Shown here piece after piece: positions 43,174-51,618 of a stretch of DNA of 64,000 nt. Within the stretch, counting starts at the first letter, position 1. Each line of letters starts with the position of its first letter. The notes under the pieces are model-generated. The model was given only the letters and a program-made list of their open reading frames with translations, had not been told where the DNA came from and ran no database searches. This stretch comes from Priestia filamentosa (GTDB lineage Bacteria; Bacillota; Bacilli; Bacillales; Bacillaceae_H). The position numbers and the translations under genes are program-made. The DNA lies in assembly GCF_900177535.1 (NCBI RefSeq), contig NZ_FXAJ01000001.1, positions 1,357,958 through 1,421,957 on the forward strand, in the 5' to 3' direction.

Positions 43174-44409
43174 TAAAGATGAAAAAAGGGTACCAACAAC
43201 TGCTGCTAAAATGAGAAGAAGTCCTAACCAAGATAATATCTTCTGAAAAAGCGAAGACGAAATAAGGCGTAAGGAAGAAGTAATAATAAAAAACCAGTTA
43301 TATAAAATCATAAGTCCAGCAGCAGTCGTAATGTATTCATAAATTCTTCCTGGTACAGCAAAAGAAGCAATAATAGAAGCAATTAACCCAACTGTAGCCA
43401 ATCCTAGAGAGGGAAGAGGAAGATCTTTTAGTTTTTTTATTTTTTTTTCAAAAAAAGCTGGTGCATCTTTGTCTTTAGCAAGAGTCACAAGTAAATTGGT
43501 CACCCCAAAAAGAGAGGCTGTCATAGCAGAAAAGCCTGCAATAATAACTGCAGCGTTAAATACGTGAGGAAAAAAGGCCAATCCATCGTCATTAAGAGCA
43601 GTAACAAAGGGACTTTCATCTTCTGTAAAGTGTTGAAGAGACGTCATCATGACCGCCAATCCAATAGACACAGCGTAAATAATAGCAAGCAAAAGAAGCA
43701 TCATAGTTCCTGCTTTTGGCGCGTCTTCTTTCTTCTTTAATTGCATAGCCATCAGGCCAATAACTTCAATCCCTCCAAAAGCGTAGAATGCATAAATAAG
43801 AGAAGCCCAAAACCCCTTAAGTCCAGAGGTGAAAAAAGCATCATGTTCCTGAAAACCACCCGTATGTTTTCCAATCCATCCGAATAGCACAGCAATTGCT
43901 AAAATAATAAACATCACAATTGCCGCTACTTTAATAACAGCGAAAAGGTTCTCAAGCTTGTTAAATCCACTTGTGCCTGTTAAGACAACAATAATAGAGA
44001 GAACTGCATAAATAGAAGTAAAGACCCAAAGAGGCACATCAGGAAACCAAAACCGTGTAAGAATAGAGAGAGCCGTAAGCTGACTTCCCATAATTAAAAT
44101 ATTAGAACACCAATAGTTCCAGCCACACCCAAATCCGACCCCATGACCGTGTGCTTTTCGCGCATAATAGCAGAAAGACCCTTCTTGTGGATCTTCAGCT
44201 GTCATTTTTGCTAATCGATTGTAGACCATATATGTGCTAAATGCAGCAATTAAAAACGATAAAATAATAGCGGGACCTGTCAAGCGAATGCCAATACTTG
44301 ATCCAAGAAAATAGCCCGTTCCAATTGTACAGCCAATTCCCACTAAAGAAAGCTGCCACCATTTCATATTTCCTTCTTTTTTCGCACCCTTTGCGCTACA
44401 ACTGCTCAT
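43159..44409 (-). pseudogene. Amino-acid permease with 3' end replaced by element sequence
   Basis: A 416-residue APC-superfamily permease with about eleven hydrophobic helices. The conserved start KWWQLSLVGIGCTIGTGYFL and the FYAFGGIEVIGLMA segment identify the amino-acid transporter group. Relatives continue past the last helix for a few dozen residues; here the sequence reads AAVVGTLF and then SSLVYYV-stop, the final residues coming from the right terminal repeat of the mobile element. The start ATG follows AGGAGGGAC. It may still fold and transport, so 'pseudogene' is tentative. Substrate is unknown. Confidence 0.65.
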
Positions 44410-44961
44410 TCTGTCCCTCCTCTTCTTAAAATATATAAGCTTATTTTGAGGCTAGGAGGAGACTTTTATGTATAGAAAGAAGGGAAAGGTTAAAAGCCGG
44501 AGGAAAAAATGCCGCTTTTAACCTTCCGCTTTCATATATTCAAGCAATTCATAAGGGATTGACAGACAAGTGCTTTACATCGTACATCGAGCGGTGTAAA
44601 TCTAACTTGTGCACTTCTACGTTGTTTAGTTTTGAATTTAAGAACGTTCATCTGTTTGATTTTGAGGAGAATTAGGGAGAAGTAATTTTTCTTATCTACG
44701 CTTAATAGGGTAAGGCGGATGAAAAAAGAAAAGACGAAAGTTACCACAATTTTATTCAATATCGAGCTTTATACACGGTTGGGAGAAAGAAAATAAGCTG
44801 GAAACCAAAAGGATGTATGTTTGATTAATATTACTGAATTATTGAAGGTGATATTAATATTGTAAAGTGAAATTTAAAAATAGGTTAATTAAACTTGAAA
44901 ATTAAGAATATTAATAAAATTTGTTCTATTATAGAAGTGAATTTAAAAAAGGAGTGGTAAA
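44410..44961. other. Non-coding gap with a strong hairpin
   Basis: Near 44486-44525, AAGGTTAAAAGC is mirrored by GCTTTTAACCTT, a long stem without a clear T-run. The rest, including a stretch around 44560-44660 of higher GC, has no gene I can support. The last 120 bases are very AT-rich and presumably contain the barnase promoter. Confidence 0.5.
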
Positions 44962-45426
44962 ATGAAAAACACAGTAGGAAAAGCAATGAAAAAAGTTGTT
45001 CAGTTTAGTGCAGTTCTGTTGGCAGCTCTTTTATTTTTCACCTTTGCTCCGTTTCAAAGTCCTATATCAAATAGTGCAGATCATCACGTAGAAGCAGCTT
45101 CTTATACATCATTTGAAGACGTTGCAAATTATATTGATAGATACGGTGAGCTTCCAGACAATTATATAACAAAAAGTGAAGCATATAATTTAGGATGGGA
45201 GCCAAGTGAAGGGAACTTAGCTGAAGTAGCTCCTGGTAAAAGTATCGGCGGAGATATTTTCTCTAACCGTGAAGGATCTCTCCCGGAGAAATCAGGAAGG
45301 GTATGGCGTGAAGCAGATATAGATTATGTGTCAGGTTACCGTAATGCAAAGCGTATTGTATACTCAAATGATGGTCTTATTTATAAAACAACCGATCATT
45401 ACAAAACATTTGAAAGAATGAGATAG
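44962..45426 (+). CDS. Barnase-type secreted ribonuclease
   Basis: An extracellular guanyl-preferring RNase of the barnase family. The 154-residue precursor has a Sec signal (hydrophobic about 16-32) and a short pro-region with likely cleavage near residue 46 (VEAAS). All catalytic residues are present at a constant offset of 44 from mature barnase: E117 (Glu73), R127 (Arg83), R131 (Arg87) and H146 (His102), within WREADIDYVSGYRNAKRIVY and KTTDHYKTF. AAAAAGGAGTGG precedes the ATG. The inhibitor gene follows 15 bases later, protecting the producing cytoplasm. Confidence 0.94.
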   Translation: MKNTVGKAMKKVVQFSAVLLAALLFFTFAPFQSPISNSADHHVEAASYTSFEDVANYIDRYGELPDNYITKSEAYNLGWEPSEGNLAEVAPGKSIGGDIFSNREGSLPEKSGRVWREADIDYVSGYRNAKRIVYSNDGLIYKTTDHYKTFERMR

Positions 45427-45441
45427 AAAGGATACTGATGG

Positions 45442-45714
45442 ATGAAGATAGTAGAAATTCCTGGAGAACGTATCGGAACTGAACAAGAACTTCATGATTT
45501 TTTAAAAAGCGAGTTAGATTTCCCAAGCTATTATGGAGGAAACTTAGATGCACTTTGGGACACTTTAATGGCTTATTCTTCAAAGCCTCTTACTATCTCA
45601 TGGAGAAATTATCAAGAAAGCGAGAAAGAGTTAGGGAAGAGAGCAGAAAAATTTAAAAAGCTCTTTGAAGATGTGGAAAAAGAGATGAAGGAGTTTTCTT
45701 TTATTTTAAACTAA
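45442..45714 (+). CDS. Barstar-type ribonuclease inhibitor
   Basis: A 90-residue cytoplasmic inhibitor that blocks the barnase active site. The binding helix and loop are conserved: FPSYYGGNLDALWD holds the Asp residues (D36 and D40 here) equivalent to barstar Asp35 and Asp39. It follows the RNase gene in the same direction. In B. amyloliquefaciens the two genes are unlinked, so the tandem arrangement here is a useful contrast. A bidirectional terminator follows. Confidence 0.93.
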   Translation: MKIVEIPGERIGTEQELHDFLKSELDFPSYYGGNLDALWDTLMAYSSKPLTISWRNYQESEKELGKRAEKFKKLFEDVEKEMKEFSFILN

Positions 45715-45754
45715 GAAAGAGGGAGGAGCTTAATACTTCTCCCTTTTTCTTAGT
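45712..45754. terminator. Terminator after barstar
   Basis: CTAAGAAAgAGGGAG pairs with CTCCCTtTTTCTTAG, between convergent genes. Confidence 0.85.
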
Positions 45755-45795
45755 TTGAGTTAATAAATAGAAGGAGTGAAAAAGTTAATCATGTT

Positions 45796-46755
45796 TTATT
45801 TTTCAAGTTTCTCTTGTACATGAGGTTTGTCATAGAGTTGAGAGAAAGGTCCTGCTTGTAGTATATAACTGCCACCATCATGACCAATCAATTCGCGTAT
45901 GTTTCTAGCTGCAATAGTCAGCTTATCAAGATTGATTCCTGTTTCAACCCCCATTTCAGCTAATCCATGAGCAAGATCTTCTGTTGCGATGTTTCCGCTT
46001 GCTCCAGGAGCATATGGACATCCCCCTAAACCAATGATCGAGCTATCAAAGTGAATAATACCTTGCTGCAAGGCTGCTAAAACATTAGAAAAAGCAAGTC
46101 CACGTGTATTGTGTAGATGCATGGAAAACGTCATTTGTGGAAAATTTTTCTTAAGTACCCCTAGCGTTGTATAGATTTGTTTAGGATTTGCCATGCCTGT
46201 TGTATCAGCTAATGAAACTTCATTAACTCCCATTTCAGTATAGCGCTCTACGATGGTGGAGATTCTTTCTAAGGGAACTTTTCCTTCGTAAGGGCATCCA
46301 AAAGCTACTGAAATAGAACCTCCAACTTTAACGCCGCTTTTAGCCGCTAGTTCAATGATAGGAGCAAAGCCTAGTTGTGCCTCTTCGACAGAGCAGTTCG
46401 CATTTGATAAACTGTGAGAGTCTGTTGCAGAAAGCATAAGTTTTAGTTTTGTGATTCCTGCATCAATCGCTCTTTGTGCTCCTTTTACATTCGGTACTAA
46501 AGCGCGGAATTTGATATCTGTTAAATCTTGAACGCTTTTTACAACTTGTTCGGCATCTTTTAGTTGAGGAATTGCTTTTGGATGTACAAAAGATGTAATT
46601 TCTATTGATTGAATTCCTGTTTTCGCTAACTCTCGAACAATGTGGATTTTTCGTTCAGTTGGAATCCACGTCTCTTCAGCTTGAAACCCATCTCGTGGTG
46701 CTACTTCACAAATCACAACTTTTTCGGGTAACTTTATTTCTTCAACTCTATTCAT
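45796..46755 (-). CDS. HMG-CoA lyase-like enzyme
   Basis: A 319-residue HMGL/DRE-TIM enzyme that cleaves a 3-hydroxyacyl-CoA such as HMG-CoA, or a related citramalyl-type CoA ester, to acetyl-CoA and a keto acid. Family marks are EVAPRDGFQAE near residue 17, the metal-binding HLHNTRG and the catalytic-Cys signature GLGGCPYAPGASGN. Its ATG overlaps the stop of the CoA-transferase gene by one base (TAATG), so the products are made together: the transferase would form the CoA ester that this enzyme splits. The true substrate is unknown. Confidence 0.85.
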   Translation of the reverse strand: MNRVEEIKLPEKVVICEVAPRDGFQAEETWIPTERKIHIVRELAKTGIQSIEITSFVHPKAIPQLKDAEQVVKSVQDLTDIKFRALVPNVKGAQRAIDAGITKLKLMLSATDSHSLSNANCSVEEAQLGFAPIIELAAKSGVKVGGSISVAFGCPYEGKVPLERISTIVERYTEMGVNEVSLADTTGMANPKQIYTTLGVLKKNFPQMTFSMHLHNTRGLAFSNVLAALQQGIIHFDSSIIGLGGCPYAPGASGNIATEDLAHGLAEMGVETGINLDKLTIAARNIRELIGHDGGSYILQAGPFSQLYDKPHVQEKLEK

Positions 46756-47963
46756 TAAATAACTCCTTTCTCTTTTAAAAGGGCTAATTCTTCAGAAGAT
46801 AGACCAAGTTTTCCACCTAAAATCTCCTCATTATGCTCACCTAGTTCAGGAGCCCGATGTCTTATAGCTCCTGGCGTGTGTGAAAATTTTGGCACAACTC
46901 CTGGCACCTTAATTTTTCCTAAGCGGGGATGCTCAACTTCTACGATATTTTCTCTTTCCTTATACTGTGGATCATTAAAGATATCTTCAATACTGTAAAT
47001 GGGGCTAACAGGTACACCAAATGAGTCTAATTTTGCTTGTAGTTCCTCTTGTGTAAAAAGACGAATCCAACTTGAGACAATTTCCTGAACTTCATGATCG
47101 TGTTTTAAACGTTCCGAATTTGTGTAGTAATGAGGATGTTCTAACATATCGGTTCTTTCCATAGCTTCTGCTAGGCGATTGAACGTTGAGTCTGTACTGC
47201 ATACAAGTACAACAAATTTTCCATCCCTTGTTTCATACGTACCTGCAGGACTCGAATGACCAGCAAGTCCAGGACTTCTTCCTCTAACTTTTCCATTTTG
47301 GTCATATTCAGCAATTAAGAACTCCATCATGCGGAAGATAGATTCATATAAACCCATTTCCACAACTTGACCTTCAGGTTGATTTTGTACGTCTCTATGG
47401 TAGATAGCGCTTACACAAGCGAACGCTGTATAAATGCCTGTCACATAATCAAGTAAAGAGTAGGAAGGGCTAACTGGCGGTCTGTCTGGATAACCTTGCA
47501 AGAAAGTATGTCCACTAAATGCTGTACCAGGAGTACCAAATCCGGCTTTTTCTCGGTAAGGACCTGTTTGTCCATAACCAGATACACGCATCATAACGAG
47601 TTTAGGATTCACTTTTTTCAGTTCCTCATAGCCTAATCCCCATTTCTCCAATGTGCCTGGGCGGAAATTCTCTATCAAAATATCTGACTGACTTATTAAT
47701 TTTTTAAAAATATCTTTACCATCATCAGAGCGAATGTCTAAAGTGACAGACTTTTTATTACGAGCAAGTCCTGGCCATCTTAAAGGTTCTGTGCCTTTCC
47801 AGGGACCGACTGTTCTTAGTGTATCCCCTTTGTTAGGTAGCTCAATCTTTGTTACTTCCGCCCCTAAGTCCGCTAGCAAAGTAGCGCCAAAGGGAGCGGC
47901 AATCATGGTGGAAATATCTAAAATCTTTACTCCTGTTAAAGGTCCATAATTAGTTGTTAGCAT
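46755..47963 (-). CDS. CaiB/BaiF family (class III) CoA transferase
   Basis: A 402-residue CoA transferase moving CoA between carboxylic acids. The N-terminal GPLTGVKILDISTMIAAPFG with LADLGAEVTKIE is the typical nucleotide/CoA-binding start, and the catalytic Asp lies in the SPSYSLLDYVTGIYTAF segment. It is upstream of and coupled to the lyase gene and downstream of a GntR gene in the same direction. The ATG at 47961-47963 follows CGGAGGAATG at proper spacing. A more upstream frame extension overlaps the regulator gene and is not needed. Confidence 0.85.
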   Translation of the reverse strand: MLTTNYGPLTGVKILDISTMIAAPFGATLLADLGAEVTKIELPNKGDTLRTVGPWKGTEPLRWPGLARNKKSVTLDIRSDDGKDIFKKLISQSDILIENFRPGTLEKWGLGYEELKKVNPKLVMMRVSGYGQTGPYREKAGFGTPGTAFSGHTFLQGYPDRPPVSPSYSLLDYVTGIYTAFACVSAIYHRDVQNQPEGQVVEMGLYESIFRMMEFLIAEYDQNGKVRGRSPGLAGHSSPAGTYETRDGKFVVLVCSTDSTFNRLAEAMERTDMLEHPHYYTNSERLKHDHEVQEIVSSWIRLFTQEELQAKLDSFGVPVSPIYSIEDIFNDPQYKERENIVEVEHPRLGKIKVPGVVPKFSHTPGAIRHRAPELGEHNEEILGGKLGLSSEELALLKEKGVI

Positions 47964-47979
47964 AGGAAGCATTCCTCCG

Positions 47980-48690
47980 TTATGTTGGGTAGTTTTTAAG
48001 AACATTTTCTTTAATATTTTGAAGGTGAAGACAAGTAGCTTTTATAGCTTCTTTGCCATCTCTATTTTTTACAGCCTTCAGAATAGCTCGGTGTTCTTCT
48101 AAAGATAGAAGGTACCTTTCTTCTGAACTTAGTGTTTGTTTACGAACTTGCCGGCTCATACTTAAATTTGCTTTCATCATTGAAACAAATACAAAATTTT
48201 GAGTTGCTTCAGCAATAGCGAGATGGAAGCTGCTATCAATCTCTACATTTTCATCTGGATGTTTTAATTGCTCCTCCATCTTAAGAAGAACAGCTTCCAT
48301 TTTTTTTATATCTTCAGATGTTGCTCTTTGGCTTGCTAGCTCAGCTATTTTAGGCTCAATTGCTTCTCTTGCTTCTAAAAAATAGAGGACAGCCGATTTC
48401 TCAAGCATATCAATAGGATCAAGAGAGAAGAGGGAATCTGTATTTAATTCTACATGTTGAACAAACCTGCCTCCTCCAGGTTTTGAAATAATAAGTCCTT
48501 CTGCCTCTAGTACTCGACATGCTTCTCTTAATGAAGTGCGACTGCATCCCAATGTTTGAGAAAGGACACGTTCACCTGGTAAGCGATCACCAGGTTTTAA
48601 TTTTCCATCGGCTATTAATTGTCTTAGTTGTACAACAATTTTTTCATACATCCTTTCATTACGTACGCTTGAAAATAATTCATTACTCAT
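47980..48690 (-). CDS. GntR/FadR-family regulator of the CoA-transferase operon
   Basis: A 236-residue regulator: winged helix at about 12-80 (GDRLPGERVLSQTLGCSRTS then LREACRVLEAEG), FCD effector domain after about 95 with metal-ligand His residues. FCD regulators usually repress and are released by a small organic acid. It is the first gene of the operon with the CoA transferase and lyase, so it probably controls that operon and itself. A repeated motif, TGGACTAACCAGT and its inverse, flanks the upstream region and is the likely operator. Confidence 0.84.
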   Translation of the reverse strand: MSNELFSSVRNERMYEKIVVQLRQLIADGKLKPGDRLPGERVLSQTLGCSRTSLREACRVLEAEGLIISKPGGGRFVQHVELNTDSLFSLDPIDMLEKSAVLYFLEAREAIEPKIAELASQRATSEDIKKMEAVLLKMEEQLKHPDENVEIDSSFHLAIAEATQNFVFVSMMKANLSMSRQVRKQTLSSEERYLLSLEEHRAILKAVKNRDGKEAIKATCLHLQNIKENVLKNYPT

Positions 48691-48720
48691 GAGTAAACCT
48701 CCTTGATTGGATTATAAACC

Positions 48721-48741
48721 GGGCCACTGGTTAGTCCAATT
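48721..48741 (-). promoter_or_regulatory. GntR operator A, copy 1
   Basis: GGGCCACTGGTTAGTCCAAT is the reverse complement, with two mismatches, of the motif at 48892-48913. TGGTTAGTCCA is close to the FadR-type TNGTNNNACNA pattern. Confidence 0.65.
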
Positions 48742-48891
48742 AATTCAGATTATATTCAGAAAATTTAAAACTGTCAACACAATTATGTTTTAAGATATAT
48801 TAAATTTATCTTCCTTGTTTCAAAGATGGTTTTTAAAAAATAAAATTCCCTTTGCATATTATTAAATTTTCTGATAATATCAAAAGTAATC

Positions 48892-48913
48892 AAACTGGAC
48901 TAACCAGTAGCCC
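48892..48913 (+). promoter_or_regulatory. GntR operator A, copy 2
   Basis: ACTGGACTAACCAGTAGCCC mirrors copy 1 about 170 bases away. The CTGG-N5-CCAG core is itself a small palindrome. Confidence 0.65.
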
Positions 48914-48973
48914 ATTTTAAAGTTTGATGAATGGGCGAACAGTAGAAAATAGTCTAACTCGTTCTCTGATTCT

Positions 48974-48988
48974 CTTGTATACTAGTAT
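48974..48988 (+). promoter_or_regulatory. GntR operator B, copy 1
   Basis: CTTGTATACTAGTAT, identical to a copy at 49820-49834. It lies 37 bases before the second GntR gene and so may serve autoregulation. Confidence 0.7.
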
Positions 48989-49024
48989 TTGATTAAGCAT
49001 ATTGGATATTTGGGGTGATAAAAG

Positions 49025-49729
49025 ATGACATTATTTAAGATTTCTCATCAACGAAAAACGCTAGGAGACAGCATATATGCTCATCTTCGCAACGAAATTA
49101 TTTCGCTTCGATTGAAGCCAGGTGAAATGATCTATGAAAATGAAGTAGCTTCTGATTTCGGAGTTAGTCGTACTCCAGTGAGGGAAGCCTTCCGATTACT
49201 TGCTAATGAAGAGTTTATTGAAATCTTGCCTCAAAAAGGGGCTCGTATTTCTTATATTTCAACCAAAAAAGTAAAGGAGGCATGGTTTGTAAGAGAGAGT
49301 CTTGAAATAAGCGCTTTTAAGAAAGTGGCAATAGATTGGAATAATGAAGAAGATCGATTTCAGAAAATGTATAAAAGTATTGTAGAAAATTTAGAAGAAC
49401 AAAGACAAGCATCACGTAAGCAAGATTACGTTGAATTTTTCCGATTGGACGAAGTTTATCATAAGATTGTAATGGATGAAGTAGACAATGCAACACTTCT
49501 TTCTTTCATAAACCGACTTCGTGGGCATGTAAATAGATTAAGATATCTAGAATTCTATGATCGAAAGGATACTAACAGGATTACGGACGATCATCAAGCG
49601 ATATTTGATGCTCTTATAAATAAAGATCCTGTTAAAGTAGAAGACCTCTTAACTAAACATCTTAGACAATCTCCTAATTATTTGCAAAAAGTGATTGATA
49701 AATATCCTGATTATTTTCAATTAGACTAA
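49025..49729 (+). CDS. GntR-family (FCD) regulator of the dehydrogenase/ThDP operon
   Basis: A 234-residue regulator with winged helix at about 10-78 (IYAHLRNEIISLRLKPGEM, then DFGVSRTPVREAFRLLANEE) and a C-terminal FCD domain with His residues placed to bind a metal. It is transcribed away from the first GntR gene and precedes the aldehyde dehydrogenase gene. The same 15-base motif lies before this gene and before the dehydrogenase, so it likely controls both. The ATG follows TTGGGGTGAT. The ligand is unknown. Confidence 0.84.
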   Translation: MTLFKISHQRKTLGDSIYAHLRNEIISLRLKPGEMIYENEVASDFGVSRTPVREAFRLLANEEFIEILPQKGARISYISTKKVKEAWFVRESLEISAFKKVAIDWNNEEDRFQKMYKSIVENLEEQRQASRKQDYVEFFRLDEVYHKIVMDEVDNATLLSFINRLRGHVNRLRYLEFYDRKDTNRITDDHQAIFDALINKDPVKVEDLLTKHLRQSPNYLQKVIDKYPDYFQLD

Positions 49730-49735
49730 GAGAGG

Positions 49736-49772
49736 CTTAAATCCATAACATGTCAAAAATTATGGATTTAAG
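49736..49772. repeat. Perfect 13-bp inverted repeat after the GntR gene
   Basis: CTTAAATCCATAA is mirrored by TTATGGATTTAAG, just after the regulator stop. No T-run follows, so it is a weak terminator at best. Confidence 0.6.
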
Positions 49773-49819
49773 CTCGCTCTTCAATCTCCAAATTTAATAA
49801 AATAAGCATGTTTAATCAT

Positions 49820-49834
49820 CTTGTATACTAGTAT
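49820..49834 (+). promoter_or_regulatory. GntR operator B, copy 2
   Basis: CTTGTATACTAGTAT, identical to copy 1, about 280 bases before the aldehyde dehydrogenase gene. The rest of 49835-50115 has no convincing gene. Confidence 0.7.
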
Positions 49835-50115
49835 AAAGTTAAAATGTAAGCGTTTGATAATAGACTTTTAATAAAAGGTACTTTGAAGGAGGTGAGGACA
49901 AACATACTTAATATGAGGTTTGCCTTGCGAAAGATTGGTTATTTTATGAAGCAGTCTGCGCACTAAGAGATACTGTTGAAAGCGATAGTAGCATAGAAAA
50001 TGTTTAGTTCCTTTCATAATCATGATAAAAGAGCTAAAAACACATTGGCTACAACGAAATAAAGGCAGTATTAAAGGGTGAAAAGAAAAAATATTCAGAA
50101 AGATGGGTGGTTTAT

Positions 50116-51564
50116 ATGTTAAAAACAAACTTTAGAAAATCTCAGCCTTATATTCAGGGAGAGTGGATTTCAGGAGAACGTGAAACGGTTACTATTACAA
50201 GTCCATACACAAATGAGGTAATAGGAGAGCAACTATTATCAACTGAAGAAGACGTGGAAAAAGCATTAGTCTCTGTTTATGAAGCGAAAAAAGAGATAGC
50301 AGCTATCCCTTCTCATAAGAGAGCTAAAATTTTGAAGAGAGTAGCTTATTTATTAGAGGAGAGAAAAGAGGAGTTCGCCAAACTTATCTCTCTTGAGTTA
50401 GGAAAGCCTCTAAAAAATACACTAGATGAAGTGAGTCGTTCTATTGAAACATTTGAATTATCAGGTGAGGAAGCTAAAAGGTTAATGGGAGAAACGTTGC
50501 CAGGTGATGCTTCTGAACGAGGGACAAAAGCTATTGCTTCCACTTTTCGAGTGCCTGTAGGAGTTGTAGCAGCAATCACTCCATTTAATGCTCCTTTAAA
50601 TCTTGTTTGTCATAAAATTGGACCAGCTTTTGCTGCAGGAAATACCGTCATTTTAAAGCCTTCTTCTCAAACAACTTTAGTTGCTACAGAACTTATTAAG
50701 TTGCTACTTGAAGCAGGTTTTCCAAAAAATGCGATTAGTATGGTACTTGGCAGAAGAGAAGTTGTTCAACAAATTGTAAAAGATGACCGTGTGAACGTTA
50801 TATCCTTTACAGGCGGGACAGTAGCAAGCAGAAACATATGTAAACTAGCTGGAATGAAAAAAGTTTTACTTGAGCTTGGCGGAAATGCGGCTACTATTAT
50901 TCACGATGATTCAGATATTACACGAGCAGCTAAAATGTGCGCTAAAACTGGTTTTAGTAACTCTGGGCAAAGTTGTATTTCTGTTCAACGAATTTATGTT
51001 CATCAATCAGTCGTAGACAAGTTTACAAATCTGTTAAAAGAAGAGGTACTCAAGCTTAAAATAGGTGACCCACTTTTACCTGATACAGATGTTGGATGTG
51101 TTGTTGATCAAAATGCAGCGATGCGTGTGAAAGAGTGGATTGAAGAAGCAGTCGAATTAGGAGCAAAAGTCATTTGTGGAGGAAATCGATCTGGAGCAAC
51201 GGTAGAGCCTACTATACTACTGAATCCTCCTAAAAAAAGTAAGGTTATTTGTGAAGAAGTGTTTGGTCCAATTGTGAGTATTATTCCATACGAAACGATT
51301 GAGGAAGCAATTGAAGAAGCAAACGATTCTTCATTTGGTCTACAAGCGGGAATTTTTACGAATCAAATTGATTTAGCTTACAAAGTAGCAAGCAAGCTAG
51401 ACATGGGGGGAGTTGTGATTAACGGCACATCAAATTTCAGACTTGATCATTGGCCATATGGGGGAGTCAAGGACAGTGGAATTGGACGTGAAGGTCCTCG
51501 ATATGCGATAGAGGATATGACAGAAACAAAAATGATCGTGTTGCAGCTTTCTGATAATGATTAA
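50116..51564 (+). CDS. NAD(P)-dependent aldehyde dehydrogenase
   Basis: An aldehyde dehydrogenase of 482 residues that oxidises an aldehyde to the acid. The general-base Glu lies in LLELGGNAATII, the nucleophile is C287 in SGQSCISVQ, and the C-terminal GGVKDSGIGREG segment is conserved. It resembles the lactaldehyde/glyceraldehyde-3-phosphate dehydrogenase side of the family. It is followed at 54 bases by a ThDP enzyme, which could supply the aldehyde by decarboxylating a keto acid. The ATG at 50116 has GGGTGG upstream; a GTG three codons earlier is possible. Confidence 0.86.
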   Translation: MLKTNFRKSQPYIQGEWISGERETVTITSPYTNEVIGEQLLSTEEDVEKALVSVYEAKKEIAAIPSHKRAKILKRVAYLLEERKEEFAKLISLELGKPLKNTLDEVSRSIETFELSGEEAKRLMGETLPGDASERGTKAIASTFRVPVGVVAAITPFNAPLNLVCHKIGPAFAAGNTVILKPSSQTTLVATELIKLLLEAGFPKNAISMVLGRREVVQQIVKDDRVNVISFTGGTVASRNICKLAGMKKVLLELGGNAATIIHDDSDITRAAKMCAKTGFSNSGQSCISVQRIYVHQSVVDKFTNLLKEEVLKLKIGDPLLPDTDVGCVVDQNAAMRVKEWIEEAVELGAKVICGGNRSGATVEPTILLNPPKKSKVICEEVFGPIVSIIPYETIEEAIEEANDSSFGLQAGIFTNQIDLAYKVASKLDMGGVVINGTSNFRLDHWPYGGVKDSGIGREGPRYAIEDMTETKMIVLQLSDND

Positions 51565-51618
51565 AAATAGATGAGCAATTAGCTTATGCTTAATTATCTC
51601 TAAAGAAGGAGTAGACAT

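Larger units (their letters stand above)
48691..49024. other. Divergent regulatory region between two GntR genes
   Basis: It holds two inverted copies of one operator-like motif and one copy of a second motif, each annotated separately. Between them is AT-rich sequence without coding potential; the promoters for both directions must be here. Confidence 0.7.

Noticed and set aside
44532..44759. 75-codon minus-strand frame in the gap before barnase
   Set aside because: No ribosome site, no recognisable family and atypical composition. A faint likeness of nearby sequence to rRNA leader DNA could not be supported.
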